Assembly: GCA_039090855.1 (NCBI GenBank)
Contig: CM077011.1
Span: 30,037,001 to 30,101,000 of the forward strand
Direction: 5' to 3'
DNA: 64,000 nt
Source: Macrothele yani
Lineage: Eukaryota; Arthropoda; Arachnida; Araneae; Macrothelidae
Below are positions 32,951 through 42,770 of this stretch, piece by piece. A model generated the notes under the pieces. That model did no database searches. It had not been told where the DNA came from and saw only the letters and a list, made by a program, of their open reading frames with translations. Numbering within the stretch: position 1 is the first letter of the stretch; every line of letters begins with the position of its first letter. A program made the position numbers and the translations under genes.

Positions 32951-33067
32951 AACAACAACTTCTTCTTGGCTTTTTAATCACGGAAGGTTTGAGAAGGATC
33001 ACTGCTATGCTCATAACACCAGGGCTGTAGCTAGGTCGCAGAGCAGTCATCGGGGGTGTCTCTATTC

Positions 33068-33690
33068 AGTTACAAATTATATTTTTCCACAAAAGCAGAT
33101 GCAAGCTTTTTTTCCATATTTAATGGTCATCTTGACACATGTTGTCACCTCTGTAGTACGTCGCACAGTGTTATAGTCAGCTACAAATTATATTTTTCCA
33201 CAAAAGCAGATGCAAGCTTTTTTTTCTTTTTCGCTCCTTTTCTGAATTCTCTTTACTAACAAATAATTTGCCGATGCCAGAGAAAAAAAAAGTAAAAACA
33301 ATAAAATAAAATAAAACAAAATAAAATGAAATACAAAATATGATACAAAATATGGAAAAAGAAGAGAAAGAACAACTGAATTTTCCTGAAATATAAAAAA
33401 TAAATAAATCATACTCTCTGAATGACCTTGATGGTAGTTTAGTTTTAGGTTCCTTATCACAGGCAAATTAATTCCCAACTGAAATGGAAAAAATGATTTA
33501 GTGTTTTAGTTTAATATTCCAGTCGTTTTCACTGCATCCACGCAAATGTCATCGATGAGTCATTGATCTCGTACTTTGACTCTTTCTACTCCACTCCTTA
33601 TGGTTCTACTCCCCCCCCCCATATTTAATGGTCGTCTTGATACATGTTGTCACCTGTGTAGTACGTTGCACAGTGTTATAGTCCTCATCG
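33068..33690 (+). repeat. Direct repeat of about 112 bp, three partial copies
   Basis: The phrase TACAAATTATATTTTTCCAC at 33070 recurs at 33182. The phrase CATATTTAATGGTC..CTTGA..CATG at 33114 recurs near 33622, ending in CACAGTGTTATAGTC. The rest of 32950-34208 holds AAAAT-type simple repeat (33296-33345), C and G runs and no recognised gene. Confidence 0.75.
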
Positions 33691-34199
33691 CAATAACGCC
33701 TCCATTTTCGCTTTTTCTTTTTAAATAGTATTCTCCCAAATTTTACGTTTCTCTTTAAAAAAATAGGGAGGGGGGATTTTTCTCTTCCCCGACCCTAGAC
33801 ATCAACAAGTCGTGTGTCCATGTGGTAGACAATTGTGGGCAAAGCTGTTCCTGCTGACTCATATTGAGATCATTTCTTGTGAATTACCCGTCGCTCCCCC
33901 CTGTAACATCTCAGTGTTGTTCTTTTTAAAACAAAACTGCAATAAGTGGATAAATAAACCAACGAATTTATGATTTTAGTGAAATACAAAGGTTATTTTA
34001 ATACCACCGATTAGAGAATTTGCTGTAACGTCCATTTTCTACAGGGCGCGGGGGGGGGGGGACTTTCTTGCCTAGCAGAGAGGGCCTGAGCTTCCTCTAG
34101 CCCGGTGCTAGCTAGTGCCGTTCATTACACTACATTATAAAAACAAATTACTTTAAAAAATGTCCTGAAATTCACGAGCCACTTTCCGTGAGTCCTTTC

Positions 34200-35960
34200 G
34201 TGAATTAACCAACCATATTCCTGAGGAAAACAATTGAAAACAACCAAAGCCTAAAGATAGCAAAGGGACATCTCAGTAAGGGAAGAAAACAGATTATGGC
34301 ACTGAGAAAAGAAGATGGTTCTGTAACAAGAAATAGAGGCGAAATTTTGACAAGAGTGAAAGATTTCTACTCCAAATTATATGAAAGGGATGATATATGC
34401 ACTCCAGACATCATGAAAGATACCAGTACCAGAGTTCCTCCAGTCCTTCCAGCAGAAGTTGCACATGCAATCAAGAACATGAAGCGAGGAAAAGCTCCAG
34501 GAGAAGATGGAATTACTGTAGACATCATACAAGAAGCAAGTGGAGAAATCGAAACAGTACTCGCCCAAATTTTCACTCGATGTCTTAATAAAGGAAAGAT
34601 TCTTGAGGATTGGAACAATGCTACAATGATCCTGCTACATAAAAAAGGTGACATTGAGGATCTCGGAAACTACAGACCTATCAGCCTCCTATCAGTAGTT
34701 TATAAAATCTTCACTAAAGTTCTTTCACACCGCTTGAAGGTAACACTGGACATGGCTCAACCGAGAGAACAAGCTGGATTCAGGAGTGGCTACAGCACAA
34801 TAGATCATATCCACGTGCTGAGAGAACTAATTGAAAGAGCAAGGGAATATGAACTTCCATTGTGCATGGCTTTTATCGATTATGAAAAAGCCTTTGATTC
34901 GGTGAAACCATCAGCAGTTACAATGGCTCTGAAAACCTGCGGTATTGAAGATGCATACATTAATATTATTAATAACATCTATGAAAATGCAAGTGCAAAG
35001 ATTAGGCTGTTTGAAAATACAACCCACGTAAAAATTGGAAAGGGAGTGAGACAAGGTGACACCATATCTCCGAAGCTCTTTAATGCCACATTGGAGGGTG
35101 TTTTTCAGTCGCTGAGCTGGGAAAACAAGGGGATAAAGATTAATGGAGATTATCTAACCCACCTTCGTTTTGCTGATGACATAGTCATTTTTGCAACTAC
35201 CCCATCAGAGCTGCAGAGTATGATCCAGGAACTTGCTGACAAGAGTAAAGAAGTGGGATTAAAAATGAACTTTCAGAAGACAAAAGTGATGTTCAATGCT
35301 TTTTCAAGAAATGAAGATTTATCGATTGATGGAGAAAAGCTGGAGATAACAGACACGTACGTTTATCTTGGACAGCAGATATCAAGTGAGGGTCACATTG
35401 ATGAAGAAATTAATCGGCGTACAAAACTTGCCTGGAGAGCTTTTGGAAGAAACAGCATAATTTTCAAGAGCAATATGCCATTATGTCTTAAAAGAAAAGT
35501 GTTTGATCAATGCATCCTTCCAGTGCTTACGTATGGTGCAGAGACGTGGACCTTAACTAAAAGAGACATACAAAGGCTGCAGACAACTCAAAGCAGCATG
35601 GAGAGGTGCATGCTTGGTGTAACCAGGAGAGATAAGAAGAGGAACTCGTGGATCCGAAAAATGACAAGAGTGGAAGACATCATGATCAGAGTTAAATCCC
35701 TGAAATGGCAATGGGCTGGACATACTGCCAGAAGGACAGATCATCGATGGACAGCCGAAATTTTAGATTGGATTCCAAGGGACAGGAAAAGACCCAGAAG
35801 AAGACCACATGGGAGATGGGTGGATGAAAATCGAAAGTATGCAGGGGTGACATGGAGGAGACTGGCACAAGACAGACCGTTGTGGAGGAAACTTGGGGAG
35901 ACCTTCGTCCAGCAGTGGATTGATAATGGTTGACAATGATGATGATGATGATGATGATTC
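34200..35960 (+). mobile_element. RTE-clade LINE with GAT-repeat 3' tail
   Basis: The ORF is followed by only a few bases and then a (GAT)n tract at 35937-35957. Very short 3' ends closed by a short-unit microsatellite rather than poly(A) are typical for RTE. Other 3' copies lie at 27447-27985, 44310-44790 and 44870-45185. Confidence 0.92.
34209..35933 (+). CDS. RTE-clade LINE reverse transcriptase, 5'-truncated ORF
   Basis: This is the longest intact coding region that is not a repeat. The frame is open from 34209 (first Met at 34296, 545 residues from there) to the stop at 35931. From that Met, RT motif A is AFIDYEKAFDSV (about 192-203), motif B GVRQGDTISPKLF (about 250-262) and motif C RFADDIVIF (about 291-299), with the FADD catalytic pair kept. 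GLKMNFQKTKVM and YLGQQIS follow. The C-terminal part has WTLTKRDIQRLQ, WQWAGHTARR and GETFVQQW, typical of RTE elements. The apurinic endonuclease expected upstream is missing. RT would copy the element RNA at the target site, but without the endonuclease this copy is incomplete. Confidence 0.95.
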   Translation, partial: PTIFLRKTIENNQSLKIAKGHLSKGRKQIMALRKEDGSVTRNRGEILTRVKDFYSKLYERDDICTPDIMKDTSTRVPPVLPAEVAHAIKNMKRGKAPGEDGITVDIIQEASGEIETVLAQIFTRCLNKGKILEDWNNATMILLHKKGDIEDLGNYRPISLLSVVYKIFTKVLSHRLKVTLDMAQPREQAGFRSGYSTIDHIHVLRELIERAREYELPLCMAFIDYEKAFDSVKPSAVTMALKTCGIEDAYINIINNIYENASAKIRLFENTTHVKIGKGVRQGDTISPKLFNATLEGVFQSLSWENKGIKINGDYLTHLRFADDIVIFATTPSELQSMIQELADKSKEVGLKMNFQKTKVMFNAFSRNEDLSIDGEKLEITDTYVYLGQQISSEGHIDEEINRRTKLAWRAFGRNSIIFKSNMPLCLKRKVFDQCILPVLTYGAETWTLTKRDIQRLQTTQSSMERCMLGVTRRDKKRNSWIRKMTRVEDIMIRVKSLKWQWAGHTARRTDHRWTAEILDWIPRDRKRPRRRPHGRWVDENRKYAGVTWRRLAQDRPLWRKLGETFVQQWIDNG

Positions 35961-36149
35961 CTGATGCAACCTTTTCCGCGAAATGACGGAAAAAAACTTG
36001 AATTCTATGAATTTTTCATAGGCAAAGAAAATTTTGAATTTTCATAAACCTTTCCTCAGTTTCTTCTTGTATATTAACAGTTAATTGAGCGAAGCGAGAC
36101 CGAAGGCAGATCCGATCATCGTGATTTTTTGCATGCGATTGGACATCAT

Positions 36150-36445
36150 CCATGGTCAGGTTTTGACGCCTTCAGATTCCCAAAATTCCGTGTCATCGTC
36201 CGTGGTCAGTTTTGATGCCTTCCGATTCCCAAAATTCCGTGCCATCGTCCATGGTCAGTTTTGACGCCTTCCGATTCCCAAAATTCCGTGCCATCGTCCA
36301 TGGTCAGTTTTGACGCCTTCCGATTCCCCAAATTATGTGTCATCGTACATAGTCAGGTTTTGACGCCTTCCGAATCCCAAAATTCCGTGTCATCGTCCAT
36401 GGTCAGTTTTGACGCTTTCCGATTCCCAAAATTCTGTGTCGCTGA
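36150..36445 (+). repeat. 49-bp tandem repeat, six copies
   Basis: The unit starts GGTCAGTTTTGACGCCTTCC, with copies at 36154, 36204, 36253, 36302, 36351 and 36401 (spacing 49-50). Identity is high except in the first and fifth copies. Confidence 0.95.
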
Positions 36446-36503
36446 GGAATAATCGTCCCAAAACTTTAATTTTTAGGAGTTTTTCCGGGTTTTGAGAAGG
36501 GGA

Positions 36504-36539
36504 TTTGGAGGAGATAGGCTTTTACCTATCTCCTCCAAA
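36504..36539. repeat. Perfect 15-bp hairpin
   Basis: TTTGGAGGAGATAGG and its exact complement are separated by a six-base loop CTTTTA. Confidence 0.9.
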
Positions 36540-37137
36540 GATCTTCAGCCGATCGCGATGACACTTGAAACAGAGAAAGGGAAGGACATGGTGAGTGACA
36601 TGGGATTGTATCATGGTGTTTGGTCATGTCGTATAAAAATAATAACCATTAAAAGACTGACCAATTTTAATGATAATTGACAAATTCCGCTCTCTATACG
36701 AGACTCGGGACAATTAGTTGTTCGGGCATAGCTACGGCATGACACATCCGATCCCCGTGATTTTTGGCATGTGATTGAACATTATTCATGGTCAGGTTTT
36801 GACGTCTTCTGATTTTGCCATAGCTTCGCTCAAAATTTGCCAACTGTACCCGAGTTATCTGTTATCGTTGGCAGCTTGTCCTAGTTGTCGTTTTCAAGAG
36901 GTGTTAACGAAAAATTTTCTATTTTTAAAATTCTTTCGGCAATTCCTTTCGAATATTAACGGAAAAAATTCTATTCTATTTTTCCATATCCACATGACGG
37001 AAACTTTACGGCAATATCAGCAATTTGCGGGAATATATTTGAGTTGATTAACTACAAAATTTCCATCGTGTGTCGGAGGAACTGGGTTTGAAGTTCTGTA
37101 GCGAAATCGGATGTTGTGAATAGCATATCGCATGATA

Positions 37138-37185
37138 ATGGGAGAAAAGAGGAAAGGTTATTCCTTCCGTCTTTTCTCCCATTTA
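37138..37185. repeat. Imperfect hairpin
   Basis: AATGGGAGAAAAGA pairs exactly with TCTTTTCTCCCATT, with GGAA/TTCC inside. Confidence 0.7.
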
Positions 37186-37233
37186 GTGCATCAGCTATTA
37201 TTGTATATCGTGTTACCGTGAGAAACCGGGCAT

Positions 37234-38070
37234 TTAAGGAGATTAGGGAGGTTTGACATTTCAAAAAGTGGTTTGCGTTGTTTTGTTTATAACAAGGCCA
37301 CAAATAAATATAAAACGTTTTGTCTGTGTACTGTATTTAGTATAAAATGATAAAATAAGAAAATGTCGCAATATTTACTTCCAGGTGAATAATATGGTGC
37401 TGCAACGTAATGAGGCCAACTATGTAAAATCCGATTTTACCACGATTACAGACGAATGGATGAAGATTTTGGGAAATCCCTGGAATATTTAGCTTTTTCT
37501 TAGGTTTCTCTCTATAAATTATACCTGAAAAATTGAAAATGAAAACAAAATGCAAAAAATGCCGTCCATATAACGAAAAATGTGAATTATTCGTAATTAT
37601 GAAATGGTGAAAACACTTTTATTCAATCAGATGCCAAGTATAATTAATGCGTCATCGTGTTTTACAACTCCAGTATAAATTTCAAGTTGATATCTCCAGC
37701 GGTTTTCGAGATATCGTGGTAAAATCACCAAAACATGTAGTTTCGAGAAAAATCGCGTTCAAATATTCGGTACAATATTTATGTTAGAAGAGTCGTACTT
37801 ACGCGTTAAAAATTTCCTGCGCTATAGAATTCCGGCACTTTGGTTGAAAGCCTACTGGACCGTTCTATTCTACTCGGGGAAGGGAGGTAGCACTGGCTGC
37901 ACGACAACCCGGCCGCGCGCCACCTCACGTTTTATGATCCCCTGACCACAATTTTGTGAATTTTTCGAAAATTCAAACGGGAAGATATTCTAAAAGGATT
38001 GTACAATAGAAATATGCAAAAAACCCGATATCGATGTTTTCGATATTTCAAACCACCCTAGTCCCCTTAA
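37234..38070. mobile_element. Non-autonomous DNA transposon with TTAA target site
   Basis: TTAA at 37234-37237 and 38067-38070 bracket inverted ends: GGAGATTAGGGAGGTTTGAC at the left and, as complement, GGGGACTAGGGTGGTTTGAA at the right. Inner sequence includes GTTGATATCTCCAGCGGTTT and TTTCGAGATATCG. TTAA duplication is used by piggyBac and Kolobok groups. No transposase is present. Confidence 0.78.
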
Positions 38071-38235
38071 ATTATTGTACAAGTCATTGTATGACGTCTG
38101 TTTAGCAGTCTGTGAAGCTCTTAAGACAAAAGCTATTATAGTTGTCAAAAGTAAATTTTATACTTAGGAGATTTCTAAAATAATACTATGAAGCAGTACA
38201 TTTCACCTTTTCTTAAACATAATTGAAAGTCATTG

Positions 38236-38463
38236 CGCCGCCCCGGTGGCGCAGTGGTCTAAGGCGTTGGCCTCTGATCATTCGTCCAAAGGGGTCCGGG
38301 TTCGAATCCCGGTGAGGCATGGATGTTGTGTTTGTCTTACGGCACTGGCTCTCTCCCTTCCCTGGAACCAGTGACCCTAAATTAGGGACGGGCGACTGCT
38401 TATAGCCCATTGAGTTGCTCACGGTGGTCGTTAAACCTCCAATCAAAAAAAAAAAAAAAAAAA
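38236..38463 (+). repeat. SINE family A, full length
   Basis: The clean head CGGTGGCGCAGTGGTCTAAG, B box GGGTTCGAATCCCGGTGAGG, body and A-tail are all present. The direct repeat AAAGTCATTGC lies at both ends (38226-38236 and 38464-38474). It is followed directly by a second copy. Confidence 0.96.
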
Positions 38464-38473
38464 AAAGTCATTG

Positions 38474-38690
38474 CGGCCGCCCCGGTGGCGCAGTGGTCTA
38501 AGCGATGGCCTCTGATCATTCGTCCGAACGGGGTCCGGGTTCGAATCCCGGTGAGGCATGGATGTTGTGTTTGTGTTACGGCACGGGCTCTCACCCTTCC
38601 CTGGAACCAGGGTCCCTAAATTAGGGACGGGCGACTGCTTATAGCCCATTGACGGTGGTCCTTAAACCTACAATGAAAAAAAAAAAGCAT
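38474..38690 (+). repeat. SINE family A, second copy in tandem
   Basis: Near-identical to the preceding copy, but it lacks about eight bases (GTTGCTCA) in the 3' part and its A-tail is shorter. A third, slightly changed copy of the flanking direct repeat (AAAGCATTG) follows, so the two insertions used the same spot or arose by duplication. Confidence 0.95.
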
Positions 38691-38815
38691 TGTCAGTTTA
38701 AAAAAGTCTCGAACTCCAAAACATTCTATTGCTTCGAAAAATCAGAATGGAAAAAAATACTATTTGTGATAAGCTCCTCTACAGAAAATACTGAATTATT
38801 ATAAACCTAACTAAT

Positions 38816-39405
38816 TCATACACTCGACGCGGATCAGAAACACCAAACAGAAGCCATCGCTCTTTCTACCTTCATAAGTGAGTCACGGAAAAATTTTCAT
38901 CGGCCGCCACCGGGAATCGAACCCAGGGTCTTCCAGTTACACGCTGGACATGCTTCCACTGCGGCCTCGAATTCTCCAGACTCACATGAGATTAACTGCC
39001 AAACCACAGGGATGGGTTGCTTCATGGAGGGGATTCACCAAAGATGGAAATCAGCAACTGAACAAATAACTAGGAGGCGAATAAGTAATTAATTCATACA
39101 CTCGACGTGGATCAAAAACACCAAAAGAAGTCATCGCTCTTTCTACGTTAATAAGTGCGTCACGGAAAAATTCTCATCGGCCGTCACCGGGAATCGAACC
39201 CAGGATCTTCCAGTTACGCGCCGGACATGCTACCACTGCACCACAGCGGCCTCGAATTCTCCAGACTCACATGAGATTAACTGCCAAACAAGCATGTTCG
39301 GCGCGTAACTGGAAGACCCTGAGTTCGATTTTCGATTGCGGCCGATGAGAATTTTTCCGTGACTCACTTACAAACGCAGAAAGAGCGATGACTTCTGTTT
39401 GGTAT
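38816..39405. repeat. tRNA-derived SINE family D, two direct copies and one inverted
   Basis: Two minus-strand copies (about 38816-39030 and 39090-39290) share TCATACACTCGACG, the tRNA-like head (minus GGTTCGATTCCCGGTG) and AATTCTCCAGACTCACATGA. A third, plus-strand copy follows at 39290-39405 (GTAACTGGAAGACCCTGAGT, GATGAGAATTTTTCCGTGAC), forming an inverted repeat of about 110 bases with the second. Confidence 0.88.
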
Positions 39406-39499
39406 CATAAACCTATTCAGAAAAATAATAAGCTCGTACAGAAAATAAAATAACTAATTAACCCGTATTAACGGCGAAATACGTTTCATCATCGCTCGA

Positions 39500-39625
39500 T
39501 TCGAGTCGCTTTTGTTTCTACCTTACATGTGATGACGCGGTAAATGGCTTTCTAGGTCCCTCAGTAGCACGCTAACCTGTCCTTGAGGACATCGGTTCCG
39601 AACCCCACCAGGGCGAAAGGCAAGT
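39500..39625 (+). repeat. SINE head of another family
   Basis: TAGGTCCCTCAGTAGCACGC and CATCGGTTCCGAACCCCACC resemble A and B boxes, followed by AGGGCGAAAGGC. No recognised tail. Confidence 0.4.
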
Positions 39626-39929
39626 TATTCATTCACTTCCTATGCCAGGAAAGAATCTCCGATAAAAGAGCTAAAAAAATCAAAATAAAAGTTTTTGCGA
39701 AATTTCTTTATAAAGACGTAAAAACCCAAAACTGACTTTTCTGAAATAAACGGAATTAGTGACAATAGAAATTTTGTCAAAATACTGACGTTAAAAGCGG
39801 AAATTTCGTTCAAAGAAGGAAGACGTACCGGCGACTTTACTACCCGTTATTTTCAGGAATTTTCCGCGAATTCACACCACTTATATTTTATAGTGTTGTC
39901 ATGGAACCTCATGTAATTCATACGCAGAT

Positions 39930-40352
39930 TTTATTTATTTATTTTGAGGTTCAACGACCACCTTGAGCAACTCGATGGGCTATAAGCAGTCGCCAGTACC
40001 TAATTTAGAATCACTGGTTCCAGGGAAGGGAGAGAGCCAGTACCGTAATACATTTAATGCTTAATTAAGAATTTCAGCCACAACTAACATTGAAGTTAGT
40101 CAGGTTCGACGAAAGTTAATTTACTGTGAAAGTAAACTCAATTAGCTCTAACTCCGTAACGTTGCAATAAAGTTGACTTAAAGTAAAAGTTACGATTAAT
40201 TAAAAATCCAGATTAAACAATAAACAGAAGAACTCGCTTATAACGAGTCCGCATTTAGTGTCATTGTCCATGCTTCACGGGATTCGAACCTAGACCCATC
40301 TCGGACGATTACACAGAAGCCAGCGCTAACACCACTGCGCCACTGGAACGAC
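39930..40352 (-). repeat. SINE family A split by about 200 bp
   Basis: The tail and body lie at 39943-40050 (GGTTCAACGACCACC to GAGAGCCAGTACCGTAAT) and the head at 40258-40352 (B box complement GGGATTCGAACCTAG). Between them is unrelated AT-rich sequence with GAAAGTTAATTTACTG. The break is at the same internal place as in the SINE with the 87-bp array. Confidence 0.75.
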
Positions 40353-41489
40353 TAATTTTCTTCAGAGCACATTCAGTGATGGTTAAATTAAAGAATATTT
40401 AAAACACTTTTAACATGATCTCTACTTCAGAAATCGGTATACCTTTTTGCAATTTACATAACATAACCGAAGATTCGAATGTGATTTCCGATGTAATTTC
40501 CTCTCTTTTGCTACGTGTTTTAATTTAAATAAAGTTCATAGTTACTGCAAGTACAAAATAATCAACGATAACTTAACTATATTTTGAACAATAGGTCCTA
40601 TAATAGGTCCTATAATTCCTAATTCTATTACATTCGATTAAAAAACAGCCTATTATTATGCTCATTACAGAATATACAATAAAGCATCTTTGCCCTATAG
40701 CGAAATTATATTGGGATTTTATTGCTGGTTTATGAATATTGTGTTTCCTTGTTGTTTGGGAGGAGAAAAATTCCATACCCGCTTTGCGCTTGAAGAAACC
40801 AAGGTTTTGTTGCACGAACTTTTATAATAAACTAGCAAACGGTCATCTGCATTTTCTATTGTTTCGATAAATGGGTCAGCGTTGTCGGATTTCTCGAAAA
40901 TCATCAATAAACCATGTATTACATGAACATTTAATTATTTTACCTCCCGACATGAAATATAAAATCAAATTGTAGCGCTTGCCCTGCACATTTGTCTGAC
41001 ACCGGAAGTTTCATATGCAGCTTTATTAATTTTTCTTCTATCCCAGGTGTCAGCCTGACATCCGCTGCAAAGAAAAATATTTTTTTTTCAGTATGATTTC
41101 CCAATGGCTTTAACTGGTAATGGGCTATTTTTATTTTAAATTGACGCGCAAGTTTAATTGTGTTTTGAATTAAAAAAAAAACGTATTTGCCATTACAAAT
41201 TAACCAGTTGAGCCTGCTTTCCAAGACAATGAATGTGCTGTCATCTATCGGCAGCGTCTATTTCAGCTGTTAACTGTTCCTGCGGAGACTTCACAAAAAT
41301 AAATTACTATATTAGAAATTTGAATTTGAAAAAAAAAGAAGGGTTCCGAGGTGCACATTGGCAGGAGATGCTGAGAATTTACAGCAAACTTCAGAACCCT
41401 ACGAACAGAAGATTTTCCCATAAGCGACTGACAGATGCACAGGAAAGACCGTTTTATGATTACAGATCAGCCAAACTTTTGTTTTGTCT
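40353..41489. other. Unassigned sequence
   Basis: No gene recognised. Minus-strand frames at 40573-40907 and 40940-41224 lack family signatures. Confidence 0.4.
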
Positions 41490-41690
41490 GTTTGGAAGTT
41501 TAACGACCACCGGGAGCAACTCGATTTAGTACAAGTAGTCGGCTGTCCTAAATTAAGACCACTGGTTCCAGGGAAGGGAGAGAGCCATTGCCATTAGACG
41601 AGCACAACAACACGGGATTCGAACCCCGACCCCTCTCGGACGAGGGGTTGGCTGTCACCGCTTAGACAATTGCGCCAAAGGGGGTTCCTG
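41490..41690 (-). repeat. SINE family A, diverged
   Basis: GTTTAACGACCACCGGGAGC (tail), ACTGGTTCCAGGGAAGGGAG (body) and GGGATTCGAACCCCGACCCC (B box complement) are in order; the head is altered. Confidence 0.85.
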
Positions 41691-42049
41691 GGTTAACCAA
41701 ATTTCAAGACAAACTACAGATAACATATGTTAGGCGTGAGATGTAGTCAGTGGTCTGATGGGAGTTGTTTATGTGGGGGAGGGTGCTGACATAGTTTTAG
41801 GCTCTCCGATGGTGCGCATGCTCACGAAAATATCTGTAATTCCCATTAGTTTCTTTAAAAAGGCGAATGGAGGGGTTCTTGCCCAAATTCTTAACCTCCA
41901 TACTTGGAATCGTAGTCATTTCTTCCTGCTGAAAGGAAATTTCATTAAATTAATTTGCGTTTCTAATACCCAATGCATATTTATGTCGCCCCCGCCTAGC
42001 GAAAAAGGAAATAAAAGGAAGTGGATTCTTAGTAGCAAGTAAATATTTA

Positions 42050-42770
42050 ATTGAAGGGAAATGCCATATTAAATGCCGTTTTTAAGTCCTCAGTAATTTT
42101 AAAAACAGTGATATTTGACTGTGTTTTTGAGCTTCTGAAAATTAAACCAATTAATATTATTTATAAATTATATTTACTTGGAAATTGGTTCGGGCTTAAA
42201 ATTTATTGCTGAATCGCCACAAAATATTCAGAATTCACAACACTATAGAGCATAGGATTCACAATGTAAAGTAAACAGCCTATTGAAGTGAAAGGTCATT
42301 TTATATGCCGGGGTTTGAATCCATAAATGACTTTGATTTTCGGGTCTGTAATATCTAACAATTTAGTCTACTGATGGGAAAGATTATTTTTAATTCATTG
42401 TTGAATAGCTGCAAAATATTAAAAATTCACATGGATACAGGATAACAGTTCCACACGATCGCAAGATCAAGTACACAGTCTATTGAAGGAAAAGGTAATT
42501 TGAAATGCTGATTTTGAATCCGTAATAATTTATGCAAAATAATAAAGGTCATTTTAAGTGCCGATTTTGAATCCGTAATAATTTTGAAGACAACGAAATT
42601 TGACTAATTTTTATCACCTGTGAATTAAATTTTAAAAAACTTTGTAAATTATATCTGTTGTACTTGATAACTGGCTCGGGTTATAACATTCATTGTTGAA
42701 TCGTCAAAAAATATTTAGAACTCGCAAGATTATACGAGAATAACATTTACAAGATCATGAGATCTAGACA
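42050..42770 (+). repeat. Degenerate tandem repeat of about 200-260 bp, three copies
   Basis: Phrases recur in the same order: a form of GGTCATTTTAAGTGCCGATTTTGAATCC (near 42065, 42293, 42495, 42548), GAAATTGGTTCGGG/AACTGGCTCGGG, TTGCTGAATCGCC/TTGTTGAATCGTC and CAAAATATTNAGAATTC. Copies are strongly diverged. I see nothing in 41691-42049. Confidence 0.65.

Larger units (their letters stand above)
36098..36815 (+). repeat. Direct repeat flanks around a 49-bp array
   Basis: The stretch near 36108-36170 (GATCCGATCATCGTGATTTT, TTGGACATCATCCATGGTCA) recurs in similar form near 36745-36800 (CATCCGATCCCCGTGATTTT, TTGAACATTATTCATGGTCA). The array lies between. Origin unknown; 36540-36730 and 36816-37233 hold no gene. 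Confidence 0.65.

Noticed and set aside
38240..38320. A tRNA gene at the start of the family A SINE
   Set aside because: A and B boxes are clean, but the arm between them does not fold as a tRNA and the unit continues into the SINE body in every copy.
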